Assembly (NCBI GenBank): GCA_003427395.1 | Contig: BFEA01000133.1 | Location: forward strand, 2,059,601 to 2,084,073 | Reading direction: 5' to 3' | DNA: 24,473 bases | Source: Chara braunii | Taxonomy: Eukaryota; Streptophyta; Charophyceae; Charales; Characeae | Shown: positions 1-8,861 of the stretch, one piece after another | Position numbering within the stretch: position 1 is the stretch's first letter | How the letters are laid out: every line of letters begins with the position of its first letter | Translations under genes and position numbers: made by a program | The notes under the pieces: generated by a model | Seen by the model: only the letters and a program-made list of their open reading frames with translations | Database searches by the model: none | Told to the model about the DNA's origin: nothing

Positions 1-620
1 AAATATGTCATGCAGAAGAATAAACTAAACAACATTTGCCTCAACAGTACATCCAAATTCCTTACCAAATTTGAAATAAAAATCAAATATGAAAAATAAA
101 TAATATTAATGAAAATATAAAAAAATAAAACGAGAATGAAATTATTGCGTGTGCGAGCAAGTTTTTGACACCGCCATCTTTGGCGATGTTTCATTTTTTT
201 TTGGCTTTGTCAAATGCTATTAAATTTTATAAATATGTATCTTACATAATAGAGAACCTACAAATAAAGTTTGAAAAAATGATAATTTTTTTCAGGCTCC
301 GAAATAAAGGGAAAATAAAAATTGAAAAGAGAAAAAAAAACAAATTAGTAAGTGGGAAAGCAAGTTTTGACACCACCATCTTTGCCTATTTTTCATTATT
401 GTTTGGCTCCACAGAATGACTTCAAAATTGAGAAATAGGTAGCTTACATAACAGAGTGCTCACAAAAACAAAATCAGAAAAAAATAGTAATGTTTAGGTT
501 CCAAAATAATTTTTTGCGGGCTCCGAACCCCTTCGAGTTCGGGCCGCGTACGGGGACCCGAACGCCCGAACGTTCGGGGGTCAGCTTAGGGGCCTTCGTA
601 CGTTCGGTTTGGCAACTCCG
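1..620 (+). mobile_element. TA-bounded ~750-bp repeat unit, copy 1 (left end cut by window)
   Basis: First of three related non-coding units (see 1381-2133 and 2149-3219). Order seen: a core beginning ATGTCATGCAGAAGAATAAA with the phrase AACAACATTTGCC (1-82); an AT-rich spacer; two copies of a block around TTTTGACACCGCCATCTTTG (about 161-182 and 364-385), each followed by a CATAATAGAG/CATAACAGAG-like phrase; then GGTTCCAAAATAA and a GC-rich end holding the perfect palindrome CCCGAACGTTCGGG (565-578). The right edge abuts a long (TA)n. No reading frame looks real. I infer a non-autonomous element; which superfamily is unknown. Confidence 0.6.
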
Positions 621-621
621 T

Positions 622-679
<58 letters not shown>
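621..679. repeat. (TA)n microsatellite
   Basis: About 59 bp of nearly pure TA dinucleotide directly at the right edge of repeat copy 1. Similar TA tracts bound the other two copies (2134-2148, 3220-3237), so TA arrays may be the insertion target or part of the element. Confidence 0.95.
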
Positions 680-681
<2 letters not shown>

Positions 682-733
682 TCAAATAGAACTCCCCGGT
701 AAACCGTAGGCAGAGAGGGAGATATATATATAT
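680..733 (+). repeat. CCGGTAAACCGTAGGCAGAG motif linked to TA tract, copy 1
   Basis: The phrase GTCAAATAGAACT, then CCCCGGTAAACCGTAGG and CAGAGAGGGAGA, sits between two (TA)n tracts. The same phrase occurs in inverted orientation at 1157-1197 and directly at 1226-1276. It contains the small palindrome GGTAAACC/GGTTTACC. Confidence 0.75.
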
Positions 734-1117
734 CTTTTTGCCCGGCCCCTCAATTGGTTCCGGGCCACTCCTCGAGAACCCGGGCGTGAAATTAAAAAGC
801 AATAATAATAAAAAATTGTGGGTTCTCTACGCTCCCCGAGGAGCCCAAATCTGGGTTCATTTCTCTTTTTGCGTGTTGGTTGTCAAGGGGGGGGGAAGGG
901 GGAGGGGGGTAAAAACCGTATAAATTCGTTGTAAAGGGGCTAAAGGCGTTTAAAGGAGGGTGTCTTATTTTGATTCAGTCATTTTTTTTTTTTATCTCCG
1001 ATTCTGTGGGGAATTCAAATGTGACCTTCAGCCAAAAGTAATTCGTATTGCAATTCTACACAACATTTCTTTTTCCCAATTTTTTTTTTTTTTTTAATCA
1101 GAAACAGTAGTTTTATT
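734..1117. other. Non-coding stretch with a degenerate inverted core copy
   Basis: 735-800 (GCCCGG..CAATTGGTTCCGGGCCACTC) resembles the right end of the inverted-repeat element at 13184-13453. 1005-1065 (GGGGAATTCAAATGTGACC...CAAAAGTAATTCG) is a diverged reverse-complement copy of the shared core seen at 1-82. A G-rich run lies at 887-910 and a poly(T) run at 1081-1095. I see no gene. Confidence 0.4.
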
Positions 1118-1144
1118 ATATATATATATATAGCCCCTCGTTTG

Positions 1145-1280
1145 TTGTCCTCTTCTCCCTCTCTGCCTACGGTTTACCGGGCAGTTCTATTTGACGATAT
1201 ATATATATACATATGTATATATATATCGTCACAGACAGAACTGCCCGGTAAACCGTAGGCAGAGAGAGAGAGAGAAGAGG

Positions 1281-1284
<4 letters not shown>
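1145..1284. repeat. ~140-bp long palindrome built on the CCGGTAAACCGTAGG motif
   Basis: The left arm reads TTGTCCTCTTCTC, CTCTCTGCCTACGGTTTACC, GGGCAGTTCTATTTGACG, then TA repeats. The right arm is its near-complete reverse complement, and the centre is ACAT|ATGT at 1212/1213. Differences between arms are a longer GA run on the right and a short CACAGA/AAATAG change. The arms are about 68-72 bp. It could be a short palindromic element or an inverted duplication of the motif at 680-733. Confidence 0.75.
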
Positions 1285-1315
<31 letters not shown>

Positions 1316-1380
1316 GTTTGTGACGATGTATATATATATATATATATCTGTTTGTGACGATGTATATATATATATATATA
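1285..1380. repeat. TA arrays interrupted by two CTGTTTGTGACGATG segments
   Basis: Three (TA)n tracts alternate with two copies of ATCTGTTTGTGACGATGTA (about 1312 and 1346), giving a 34-bp tandem repeat. CTGTTTGTGACGAT is the inverted form of ATCGTCACAGACAG at the inner edge of the palindrome's right arm, so these look like truncated copies of the same element edge. Confidence 0.7.
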
Positions 1381-2133
1381 GGGTTGTCGACGTTCGGAAC
1401 GGGCCGAACGCCCGAACGTACGGGACCCCTTCGGAAGGCGTTCGGGCGTTCGGGCCAAACGCGAACCAAAAAACAAAAACAAAAAAAAAACGAAGTTTTC
1501 AAAAAATTCCAAAAAAACAATATGTTATGGAGAAAACTAAACTAAACAACATTTGCCTAGGCACTACATCCAAATTCTTTACCAAATTTGAATAAAAAAT
1601 AAAATACAGAAAAAAACCTTATGATAAAAATAAGAAAAAATAAAAAGAGAATTAAAATGAGTGAGTGTGCCAGCACCTTTTTGACACCGCCATCTTTGCC
1701 GATTTTTAATTATTTTTTGGCATTGACAAATGACCTGAAAATTTACAGATATGTATTTTAAATAATCAATAACTCATTAAAAAGTTTTCAAAAAATTATA
1801 ATTGTTTTCAGGCCCCGAAATAAAGTGAAAACAAAAAGTTAAAAGTGAAAAAAAACAAAATAGTGAGTGGGTGAGCAAGTTTTGACACCCCCATCTTTGA
1901 CGATTTTTAATGTTGTTTTGGCTTCGCAGAATGGCTTCAAAATTTATAGGCGTGTAGGTTACATCATAGAGAACTCACAAAAAAAAATTCAAAAAAACAA
2001 ACTTATTTTTAGGCCCCGAAATAAACTTTGGCGGGGGCCGAACCTGGAGGTGTTCGGCCCCCGAACCGGACCCCGAACGCCTGAACGTTCGGGGGCCAGC
2101 CCGGGGCCCCGCGAACGTTCGGTCAGGTAACCC
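1381..2133 (+). mobile_element. TA-bounded ~750-bp repeat unit, copy 2 (most complete)
   Basis: Complete unit of about 753 bp between (TA)n tracts. The left edge is GGGTTGTCGACGTTCGGAAC, then a GC-rich palindromic segment around CGAACGCCCGAACGTACGGG, then the shared core ATATGTTATGG...AACAACATTTGCC (about 1519-1592). Two GACACC-CCATCTTTG blocks follow (about 1677 and 1882), then AGGCCCCGAAATAAACTTTGG and the GC-rich right end AACGCCTGAACGTTCGGGGG. The right edge, read inverted, starts AGGGTTACCTGACCG, which resembles the left edge. I infer imperfect terminal inverted repeats. There is no open frame of note. Confidence 0.65.
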
Positions 2134-2148
2134 TGTATATATATATAG

Positions 2149-3219
2149 GGTGGCCGGCGTTCAGGATGTGTTGAACGCCCGAACATACGGGACCCCTTGG
2201 GGACGCGTTCGGCCCGAATGGCCGAACGCGGACCCAAAAAAACAAAAAACAAAAAACAAATTAAAAAAATTGAAAAAATCTGAAAACAAAACATATGTTA
2301 CGCAAAAAAATAAAGTAAACAACATTTGCCCTAGCATAACATCCAAAATCCTTACCGAATTTGAAATAAAATTAAAAAAAGGAAAATAAATACTAAGAAG
2401 AAAAATAAGAAAAAATAAAAAGAGAAATTTGAGAATTAAAATTAGTGCGTGCGCAAACCTATTTTCGACACTGCCATCTTTAGCGATTCTTTTTTTTTTT
2501 TTTTGGCATAGCGAAATCTCTGCAACTTAACATGTGTACTTCACATAATACAAAACTAATCTAGGCTACCAGAGTGGCCCGGGTCCACTTGCCCAGCCCG
2601 GCCAAAAAGAAATAAAAAAATAAAAAAGATAAAATTATGTTTTAATTTAAAGTTTTATTTTAAATCTGGTAAGGAATTTTGATGTGACCCTAAGGCAAAA
2701 GTTGTTCAGTTTATTTTTCTGCATAACATAATTTGTTTTTTCGGATTTTTTGGATTTTTGTTTTTTTTTTTTTGGGCTGGGACCTTCCCTAGTCCTTGCA
2801 CAGTCGGGCCGCCCGGGAAAATAGGGTGACCCGGGCGGCCCGGCTGGTAGCCTAGAAACTCATGCAAACAATCTCAAAAAATGATAAAATAGTTGTGGCA
2901 CCAATAAAATCACAACAAGAAGTGAAAAGTGAAAAAAAAAAAAAAAAAACTGAGTAGCCGAGCACGTTTAACACCGTTATCTTTGATTTTTTTAATTTAT
3001 TTGTTGGCTCGGCAAAATGCCTTGAAAATTTGTATGTGTGTAGCGCATGTCCTACCGAATGTGCAAGAAAACATTCAACGAAAACAAATCATTTTTAGGC
3101 CCCGAAATAATTTCTGGCGGGCGCCAAACCCCTTCAGGTTCGGCCCCCAAATGGGACCCCGAACGCCCGAACGTTCGGGTGTCAGCCCGGGGGGCCCCGA
3201 ACATTCAGCCTGGTAACCA
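2149..3219 (+). mobile_element. TA-bounded repeat unit, copy 3, interrupted by another element
   Basis: Same order as copies 1 and 2: left edge GGTGGCCGGCGTTCAGGATG, palindromic GC segment (about 2170-2235), core (about 2291-2370), a first GACACTGCCATCTTTA block (about 2468), then the 295-bp insertion at 2561-2855. After it come a second block (AACACCGTTATCTTTG, about 2970), AGGCCCCGAAATAATTTC, and the right end CCGAACGCCCGAACGTTCGG. Without the insertion its length is about 776 bp, matching copy 2. Confidence 0.65.
2561..2855 (-). mobile_element. CTAGGCTACC inverted-repeat element (MITE), 295 bp, nested in copy 3
   Basis: Begins CTAGGCTACCAG and ends CTGGTAGCCTAG, giving a 12-bp terminal inverted repeat. 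Flanks AAACTAAT and AAACTCAT match at 7 of 8 bases, consistent with an 8-bp target duplication. Inside, reversed relative to the 13184 copy, is the core GCAAAAGTTGTTCAG...CTGCATAACATAA. Near the right end GGGCCGCCCGGG (2806-2817) and CCCGGGCGGCCC (2830-2841) form a perfect 12-bp GC hairpin. It is non-coding. Eight-bp duplications fit hAT or P superfamilies; the superfamily is not decided by the sequence. Confidence 0.85.
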
Positions 3220-3237
3220 TATATATATATATATATA
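3220..3237. repeat. (TA)n tract
   Basis: Short TA array at the right edge of repeat copy 3 and the last boundary of the left repeat cluster. Confidence 0.9.
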
Positions 3238-3309
3238 GGCAAAACATCTGTGCCAGCCTGCTATTTGAGGTGATACGAGCATCCGCCAATAGCAAGCCCC
3301 AGTTTATAG

Positions 3310-3867
3310 ATGGCTCCAATCTATTGGTCGGGAGCGTCACCTGCTGGAAACCGGGTAGTTTTTTTTTGTAGATCCATTTCACTATCTTACCAACAGTCCA
3401 CTGAAGACCAAAAGGCATCATCATCATTGTTTGACGCTACAAGGAACAACAGTCCTTCGGCGAAGGTAGGTGATGCGGTTCCCCCGCTTGTTCTGGATGG
3501 TTTTTTGAGAATTGATTCGTCTGATGTTGGCAACGACACCATGTGTGATGAATTACCGTACCATGGGGATGAGGGTAGGCCTTTTTTTTTTAATTTTACA
3601 AGGGTAGAGCATCCTCCCCCGGAGGTTAAAATCAACGAGTTTCGGCGGTGTACAACCACGGGGAATGAAAACGGCGGCCAGAAGCCTCTGCCCAAAGCTT
3701 TGCCGCAGTCGGGGCCAGTGGTATTTTCCCCATTGCACCGTGGTCAGGACACACGATGGCAGCGCGGCAGCTCGATTCTTTTTTCATATAAATGTTATCC
3801 ACCACTCCATCCGGCCACGGCGCAAGGGTATTTTCCCCCTTGCCCGGGTACACGCTCGGGCAGTTGA
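3310..3867 (+). CDS. Weak candidate exon, unknown product
   Basis: An uninterrupted frame of 185 codons, the longest one here not explained by repeats or gaps. I recognise no domain. The part most like real coding sequence is about 3373-3570 (residues around SSLFDATRNNSPSAKVGDAV and DGFLRIDSSDVGNDTMCDEL), Ser/Asp-rich and hydrophilic. It follows a T-run ending in GTAG (3361-3371) or the later CAACAG, and precedes GAGGGTAGG, which could act as splice acceptor and donor. Downstream of about 3580 the frame runs through poly(T)-derived Phe and Pro/Gly-rich residues and looks non-coding. It could equally be a chance open frame. Confidence 0.2.
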   Translation: MAPIYWSGASPAGNRVVFFCRSISLSYQQSTEDQKASSSLFDATRNNSPSAKVGDAVPPLVLDGFLRIDSSDVGNDTMCDELPYHGDEGRPFFFNFTRVEHPPPEVKINEFRRCTTTGNENGGQKPLPKALPQSGPVVFSPLHRGQDTRWQRGSSILFSYKCYPPLHPATAQGYFPPCPGTRSGS

Positions 3868-4560
3868 CTGGGGGGGGAAAGGATGGGTTCAGGATGGGTT
3901 CAGTGGGTTTGGGACGTGTTTTGATGGCTTCACTGAGTGCACGCTTGCGTAAACATTACCTGCCGGGGCCTCGCCATGATCTGTAGTTTCCCGCTGTTTT
4001 CCCTCTCTGTTGCCTAGGCCTCGCCCGCCCGCCTGTCATATTCTGTGGTCTGGCAGGGGGTGGGGGGCAAGATGGAGATGGGCGGGAGGAAGGCTAGTTG
4101 ATTGGGTGGTGGATAGGGGAGGGCAGGAGATAGGATAGTCAATACGGGATGGCCAGATCTCTGCGTGGTGAAATGGCAGGGGGAAGAGTATGCCAGTTGA
4201 TCTGGTAATCTATGGCAAATGATTGACAATAATAAAGATATATGTGGCGAATTTTGCTAAGCTCTGCTAGAAATTTGACAATAACGATCATATGTGAATG
4301 TTCTTCGCCGGGCGAACAGCTTAGGGTAAGGGAGGGTAGGCAGACGACCTTGTGGAGAATGTAAAAATCACGGAGTTGGGCGGGAGCCTTATGCAGGGAG
4401 GGGGCCTAGGGTTTGCCGTGCACAACTACGACTGTGAAGGATAAGGGTCGATTGGAAGACAGTTTGTCACCCTCTACATGGCTAGTACATTTTGTGACCT
4501 GGCTGCTAATTAGGCGGACAGTCAATCCCCTTGTGAGAGGGCAATCAATGCTGTTCTGCC
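3868..4560. other. Unannotated stretch
   Basis: 3883-3915 holds a short direct repeat of GGATGGGTTCA. 3832-3860 repeats a GGTATTTTCCCC phrase also present at 3720-3733. Purine-rich DNA (GGGGGTGGGGGGCAAGATGG) lies at about 4058-4130. I see no gene, RNA or element ends. Confidence 0.4.
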
Positions 4561-5244
4561 AGGTATACCTTCTCTGATTTTTTTATTTTTTTTTTGCGCT
4601 GGGGTTGCCCAGAACCCTGCCTCGGGGGTCATGCCCGGGCGTGTACGGGGGCATAACTTGGGTGCCCTGGCGCCCAAAAAACAAGCCTAGTTTTTTTCAC
4701 GTCATAACCCCCATAACCCTCTTCTCTCTCTCTTAGCTTACCCTCGTCTTCTTAGTCCACGTCTCCACGCTTACAAAGACCACCACCTTACCCCGCTGAT
4801 CTTCACCAAGCCCAAGCCCGCCCGGCTATGGTGGGCTGAGCTGTGGCGCTGCCTACCAGCAGCGCCCTTCTCACTAGCATCCGACCACGCTCATGTGAAT
4901 GCGCTAACACACGGCAGGCAAGCGCAAGCGCACGCTCAAGCAGCCCTGCCGCATGTACAATGAAAGTGCCCGAATGCCTCCACCAGTGGCGAGCTCTTCC
5001 TATGCTCGCCCAGTTTACTGCTGGGATGGGCTGCACATGTGCCCTCTAGCTTCGAGTTGGTTCCAAGTGTCTGCGCTCGCAGGCCCGTTCAGACAGTGGC
5101 CTGCGACCGACTTGGTTAGGCATGCCCAACTGCCCAGGTGCAAACGTGTGCTGTTCCCTGCTTTGCCACGTTACGGGAAGAGCCCAGAAAGGTTCACGAA
5201 TATTTCAGATTTTCCTGAGCAAGGCGGATGTAACCAACTGGCGG

Positions 5245-5248
<4 letters not shown>
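4561..5248. other. Unannotated stretch
   Basis: GC-rich segment with short inverted words (GCCCGGGCGTGTACGGGGGC at about 4633) and a pyrimidine run CTCTTCTCTCTCTCTTAGC (about 4720). Open frames on both strands across 4800-5050 are shadows of a GC-rich, stop-poor stretch. Nothing is recognisable. Confidence 0.4.

Positions 5249-5285
<37 letters not shown>
5249..5285 (+). repeat. Poly(A) run, 37 nt
   Basis: Uninterrupted A37. Runs of exactly the same length recur at 11869-11905 and 23007-23043, which suggests a length cap imposed by assembly. It could be a retroposon tail, but no element is recognised directly upstream. Confidence 0.95.
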
Positions 5286-5289
<4 letters not shown>

Positions 5290-5509
5290 AACTGGTGGGT
5301 GGCAACTGTCTGGCGCCCACCGAAGCTTTGCAAAATTTACGATCACAGGCCTCATTAGATTCCAGGGCCCCGCCTTCACTTAGTGGGGGCACGCGCGCAC
5401 TGCAGGGGCCTTGTGCAGGTATGCCGAGAGGCAAAATCGTAGCAGTGTACTTTCATTAGGGCCCATTGTCATTGGATCAGAACCTGTGGGCCTCAGCACT
5501 CCTCCGTGC

Positions 5510-5580
5510 AAGCACAGACTTGGACCGGCGACCTCAGCCTCGAGAGCCACAGTATCGTAACCACTACAGCCAGGTCGCGG
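5510..5580 (-). pseudogene. tRNA-like sequence (Glu/Asp-like), possible SINE head
   Basis: Read on the minus strand, TGGCTGTAGTGGTTACGATA (5553-5572) resembles the D-arm and internal A box of tRNA-Glu/Asp. It is followed by GGCTCTCGAGG, with a CTC triplet at the anticodon position, and GGTCCAAGTCT (5516-5526), close to the B box GGTTCRANNCC. The anticodon and T stems pair poorly, so this is not an intact tRNA. The following about 220 bp toward 5286 could be a SINE body ending at the A37/T37 run, but that is inference. Confidence 0.45.
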
Positions 5581-6514
5581 TGTTCAAAAACGGAGCCGTA
5601 CCGGCCATGATATCCACCCCACCCCTGCAAGGTTCTAGTTTCCACGCTCAACGCACACCACACACAACACCACACGGACGCTGGCAATCACCGCGCACTT
5701 CGCTCCCAGTGCCCAATGCAAAAAATACAACTTCAAGGAGCTGCAAATTCAGGGGTCGCAAGGGCATCCAATCCCGATTTGTCATGGGGCAGGGCCCCTC
5801 CCCTGTACAAAACCACTGTCAAGAAACCCAAAAGAAAATCTAGAAAATATGCCAAGAAAGCAACTCACCACAACAAACGAAAGTCATCGAACACAACCAC
5901 AACACTGTACTTTGTTTCCTCCTTTCAATCCCTCTGTAGCCCCACTTTTATCTTTCCACCTTCGTCACCCTATTTACCGCAGTCGATCGCAGTTAGACCA
6001 CTAGTATGTTCACCAGCTATTTTGTTCGGATACCGTTGTTAGCAACAAGCCATGCCACGTCCTCCAGGGTTTGGCCTACCGGAAGGAAAACACTACCAGA
6101 GGCGGGTGGAAAGACGCAATTTCTCAGCCCCGCCAGTTGGGCAAATTTCGGGAGGCGACAAAAATTGGCCTAAGGAAAAAGAGGCTCGGATGTACCGGTG
6201 TTCTAAACCACCAGTCCATCCGAGGTTTCTTTTCCCAATGCAAATGCCCACCACAGTTAAAAAACGCCACCTCGTTAAATCGAATGTCGTATCAGTTTCC
6301 AGTAGGCACTTCGAAGACCGCTCAACAAAAAAAAAAAAACCGGGGTCGACAAAAAGATACGAGCGGGATTGGGTGCGAAATCCCCAGCTGCCGCCAACGT
6401 TTTCTGTCCAGCAGGCCCTTCATCTGCTGTTGTGTGGCAGTTAACATGCTGCTTCAGGACAAGAAAATAGTTGGGAAACAAACCAGTGGGATCTAATGTC
6501 GACTTGGTGCCCAT
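5581..6514. other. Unannotated stretch
   Basis: Two overlapping open frames (6052-6444 and 6071-6496, plus strand) reach 130-141 codons in different frames, but neither has a recognisable domain. The sequence between them shows no codon-like bias that I can see. An A12 run at 6330 lies inside both. I treat the region as non-coding. Confidence 0.35.
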
Positions 6515-7150
6515 TTTGCTACCCCCAATTAACCCTTTTTTTGCCCCTTGTAACCCCCACTTTGGTTGCATTTATCTCATTTTTCAACATTTCACCCCGC
6601 TATAATTGCGCAATTTATCAACTTTACCCCCACTCAACCCCAGCTTCACCCCAATGGGGGCTAAATGAGCTTTGGCTCCCACGCACTCAACCCAAATTAG
6701 TACTCATTCTACTGTGTTGTACCCCACACCCCACTTTGGCACCATTTACGTCCTCCTTTTCTGTGATGTACCCCACATCCCACATTGGAACCATTTACCT
6801 CCTCCTTTTTTTTCTCTTTTTTTTAAAACCAACAAGCCCCTTCTCTTCTAGGGGCGAACCATTTACCTCATTCTACAACACTTGACCCCAACGCTTTATC
6901 CACTTTGCCCCCAACGCTTTATCCACTTTGCCCCCCACTGGATCCCAGCTGAGTAAACTTTGTCCCCATTGTCAACCCATTTAACCACGATTATGTACCC
7001 AATTGAGTACTCCATTTGACTATATTGTACCTCACAGCTTTACCCCAATTTATCCCTTCTGTACACTCACTTTCCACTCATTTTATGCCCACTCTTACCC
7101 CCCTTTACACCCACCATAACCCCCCACTTTATATCCCCGTACATCCGTTG
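6515..7150. repeat. G-poor, C/T-rich degenerate repeat tract
   Basis: About 630 bp in which the plus strand is built from CCCC, TTT and ACC words with very few G. Recurrent phrases include ACCCCAC, ACTTTGGCACCATTTAC / ACATTGGAACCATTTACC (about 6734 and 6783) and an exact tandem CCAACGCTTTATCCACTTTG (about 6887-6932). It looks like a decayed simple repeat. Confidence 0.65.
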
Positions 7151-7496
7151 TGCTTTGGTTTTCATCATTTCGTGAATAAGAAAACTTCTTTCACATGCAG
7201 ACTGGATTGTCGGGCTTCACCATACGATAGACCTGTCTTTCACCTCTTGCAGTGTTAACTTGTTAAGCCACCGATACGACTCCCAACACTTCCGCAGAAA
7301 CGCGCTGGGCATCGAGCGGGATACCCGGGCTGCCGTTTTGCCCAAAATCCATGCAGGCATATTGCGCCTTGCATGCAACCCATTTTGTCTGAATGTATTT
7401 CGGCTGAAACAGCACCCAAGTGCATCCTGCCTAATGCGACAGCATGCATAACGCGACAATGCAAAATGGTTGGGATATTTACTGTTCGTTTCAGTC
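7151..7496. other. Unannotated stretch
   Basis: Mixed-composition DNA rich in GCATGC-type words (TTGCGCCTTGCATGCAACCC, CAGCATGCATAACGCG). Open frames on both strands are short and unrelated to any family I know. Confidence 0.35.
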
Positions 7497-7540
7497 AATA
7501 TATATATATATATATATATATTTATTTATTTATTTTTTTT
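7497..7540. repeat. (TA)n followed by (TTTA)n and T-run
   Basis: TA dinucleotides (about 7497-7520) grade into TTTATTTATTTATTT and a T8 run. Simple sequence. Confidence 0.9.
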
Positions 7541-7866
7541 TCATGAGCATGGTCTTTCAGTTTGGGTTGGTAGTAGCTCTGGATGAATACAGGACACAAT
7601 CAAGTAGCGTTGACCGCTGGTTCCTTTTTGTGGTTTTGATTGCCTTTTGCAATGGTTTTCTTTTCATGGTTGGCGTAATGTAGGACACTAAATAAGGGTT
7701 GTCACGACTGTTATGATTAGAGTTGCTTGGTGATGAACTTAAATTTTGCTGATAATTTTCGTTGATTTTTCAGTGTTAGAGGTCGTGGACTTGGTTCTGG
7801 AGTTGACTGTGTGGTGAAATCCACAAGCGGTTAACGGGTAACTGAAAATTTAGGAATGAAAATTCT
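7541..7866. other. Unannotated stretch
   Basis: Ordinary-looking T/G-rich DNA without element ends, RNA motifs or a convincing frame. A 79-codon frame begins inside the TA tract at 7444 and has a hydrophobic stretch, but its TA-derived Ile-Tyr repeat makes it implausible. Confidence 0.3.
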
Positions 7867-8195
7867 GAAGTGAGAGTTTTGGGTAGTCTGAAAATCTTGA
7901 ATGATCCTGAAGTGGTGAAAGGTCCAAAGACCCTGAAAACCACCTGTTTAGGCAGGCTGCATCCTGAAGTGGTGAAGTGAGAGTTTTGGGCAGTCTGAAA
8001 ATCATGAATGGACCTGAAGTGGTGAAAGGTCCGAAGACCCTGAAAACCATCTGTTTAGGCAGGCTGCATTTTGGAGTGGTGAAGGGTGTCCTGAAGTGGT
8101 GAAAGGTCCAAAGACCCTGAAAACCACCTGTTTAGGCAGGATGCATCCTGAAGTGGTGAAGGCTCCTAAAGGGTGTCTTGAAGTGGTGATGAAAA
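7867..8195 (+). repeat. Tandem repeat, ~107-bp unit with internally deleted copies
   Basis: The phrase CCTGAAGTGGTGAAAGGTCC starts at 7906, 8013 and 8090 (spacings 107 and 77). Each time it is followed by AAGACCCTGAAAACCACCTG and TTTAGGCAGG. The 77-bp unit lacks the GAGAGTTTTGGGCAGTCTG segment present in the longer ones. Shorter fragments (TGAAGTGGTGA) continue to 8190. The frame that stays open on the minus strand across it reflects the repeat, not a gene. Confidence 0.85.
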
Positions 8196-8269
8196 ATACG
8201 ACTGTTGTTAACCTTCTCTAGTGAGTGGTGCCCTCGCTGTGCTTGTTCGGTGATGTCTTGCCCGCTGAG

Positions 8270-8345
8270 GGCCCCACCTAATTTTGTAAGAGACAACTGG
8301 CCCGGTTCCCGGATTTTATAAAGACGTGTAAAAAAAATAAAGAAG
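8270..8345 (+). mobile_element. Possible LINE/SINE 3' tail
   Basis: GGCCCGGTTCCCGGATT followed by AAAGACGTGTAAAAAAAATAAAG resembles 16486-16520 (GGGCCCAGTTCCCGGATTG ... CAAGACGTGT). At 8325-8340 the shared part is followed at once by an A-rich tail. A shared 3' end plus A tail is what a retroposon would leave, but I cannot name the family. Confidence 0.3.
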
Positions 8346-8632
8346 GTGGTACATCAATACATCTTTCTATGTTGATACCCATCTCTCTGATGTTTACTAA
8401 CTTTTTGTTGTTAGTAAAATGCCAAATAGAAGAAATTCACGCATTCTGATTTTTCTTTCTCCTTTGTCCAAACTCTAAAAGCCTGCGTTGCTCGCGTAAA
8501 ACATAAATCTTGGGTTTATGAAAACGCGTGCCTTGCTACATTATTCAACTTTGCTACACTATTCTAAAATTCAGGAAGCAGTGTTGTTTTTCAATGGTAA
8601 TTTTTCATCGAGAAGAAAAAAATGTAAAAAAA
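8346..8632. other. Unannotated AT-rich stretch
   Basis: Nothing recognisable. Contains the short duplicate TTGCTACATTATTC / TTTGCTACACTATTC at 8532-8566. Confidence 0.3.
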
Positions 8633-8861
8633 ATGGACTACCAGCCAGGCCACCCGGGTTATCCTGTTTTCCCAGTCGGCCCGGCTATGCAAGGACCAAA
8701 GAAGGTGCCAGCAAAAGAAAATAAAAATAAAAATAATCCAATAAATCCGAAAAACAATTATGTTATGCAGAAACATAAACTGGTCAACTTTTGCCTCCAG
8801 ATCTTATTGATTTTCTTTACCAATTTAAGGCAAGTGGTCCCGGTCTACTTTGGTAGTCTAG
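8633..8861 (+). mobile_element. CTAGGCTACC-type MITE, 229 bp, diverged copy
   Basis: The left end ATGGACTACCAGCC and right end TTTGGTAGTCTAG are decayed versions of the terminal repeat at 13184-13453. Internal features follow in the same order: GCCACCCGGGTTATCCTG, CGGCCCGGCTATGCAAGGAC, then the core TATGTTATGCAGAAACATAA and TTTTGCCTCCAG, then TTTACCAATTT. Flanks GTAAAAAA / GTAGAAAG match only partly, so the target duplication is decayed. Confidence 0.75.

Noticed and set aside
4953-5459. 168-codon plus-strand frame
   Set aside because: It runs through the A37 run as poly-Lys, has no recognisable domain, and overlaps a minus-strand frame of similar quality.
6052-6496. Two overlapping 130- and 141-codon frames
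   Set aside because: Different frames over the same bases, neither with a domain or splice context; judged chance.
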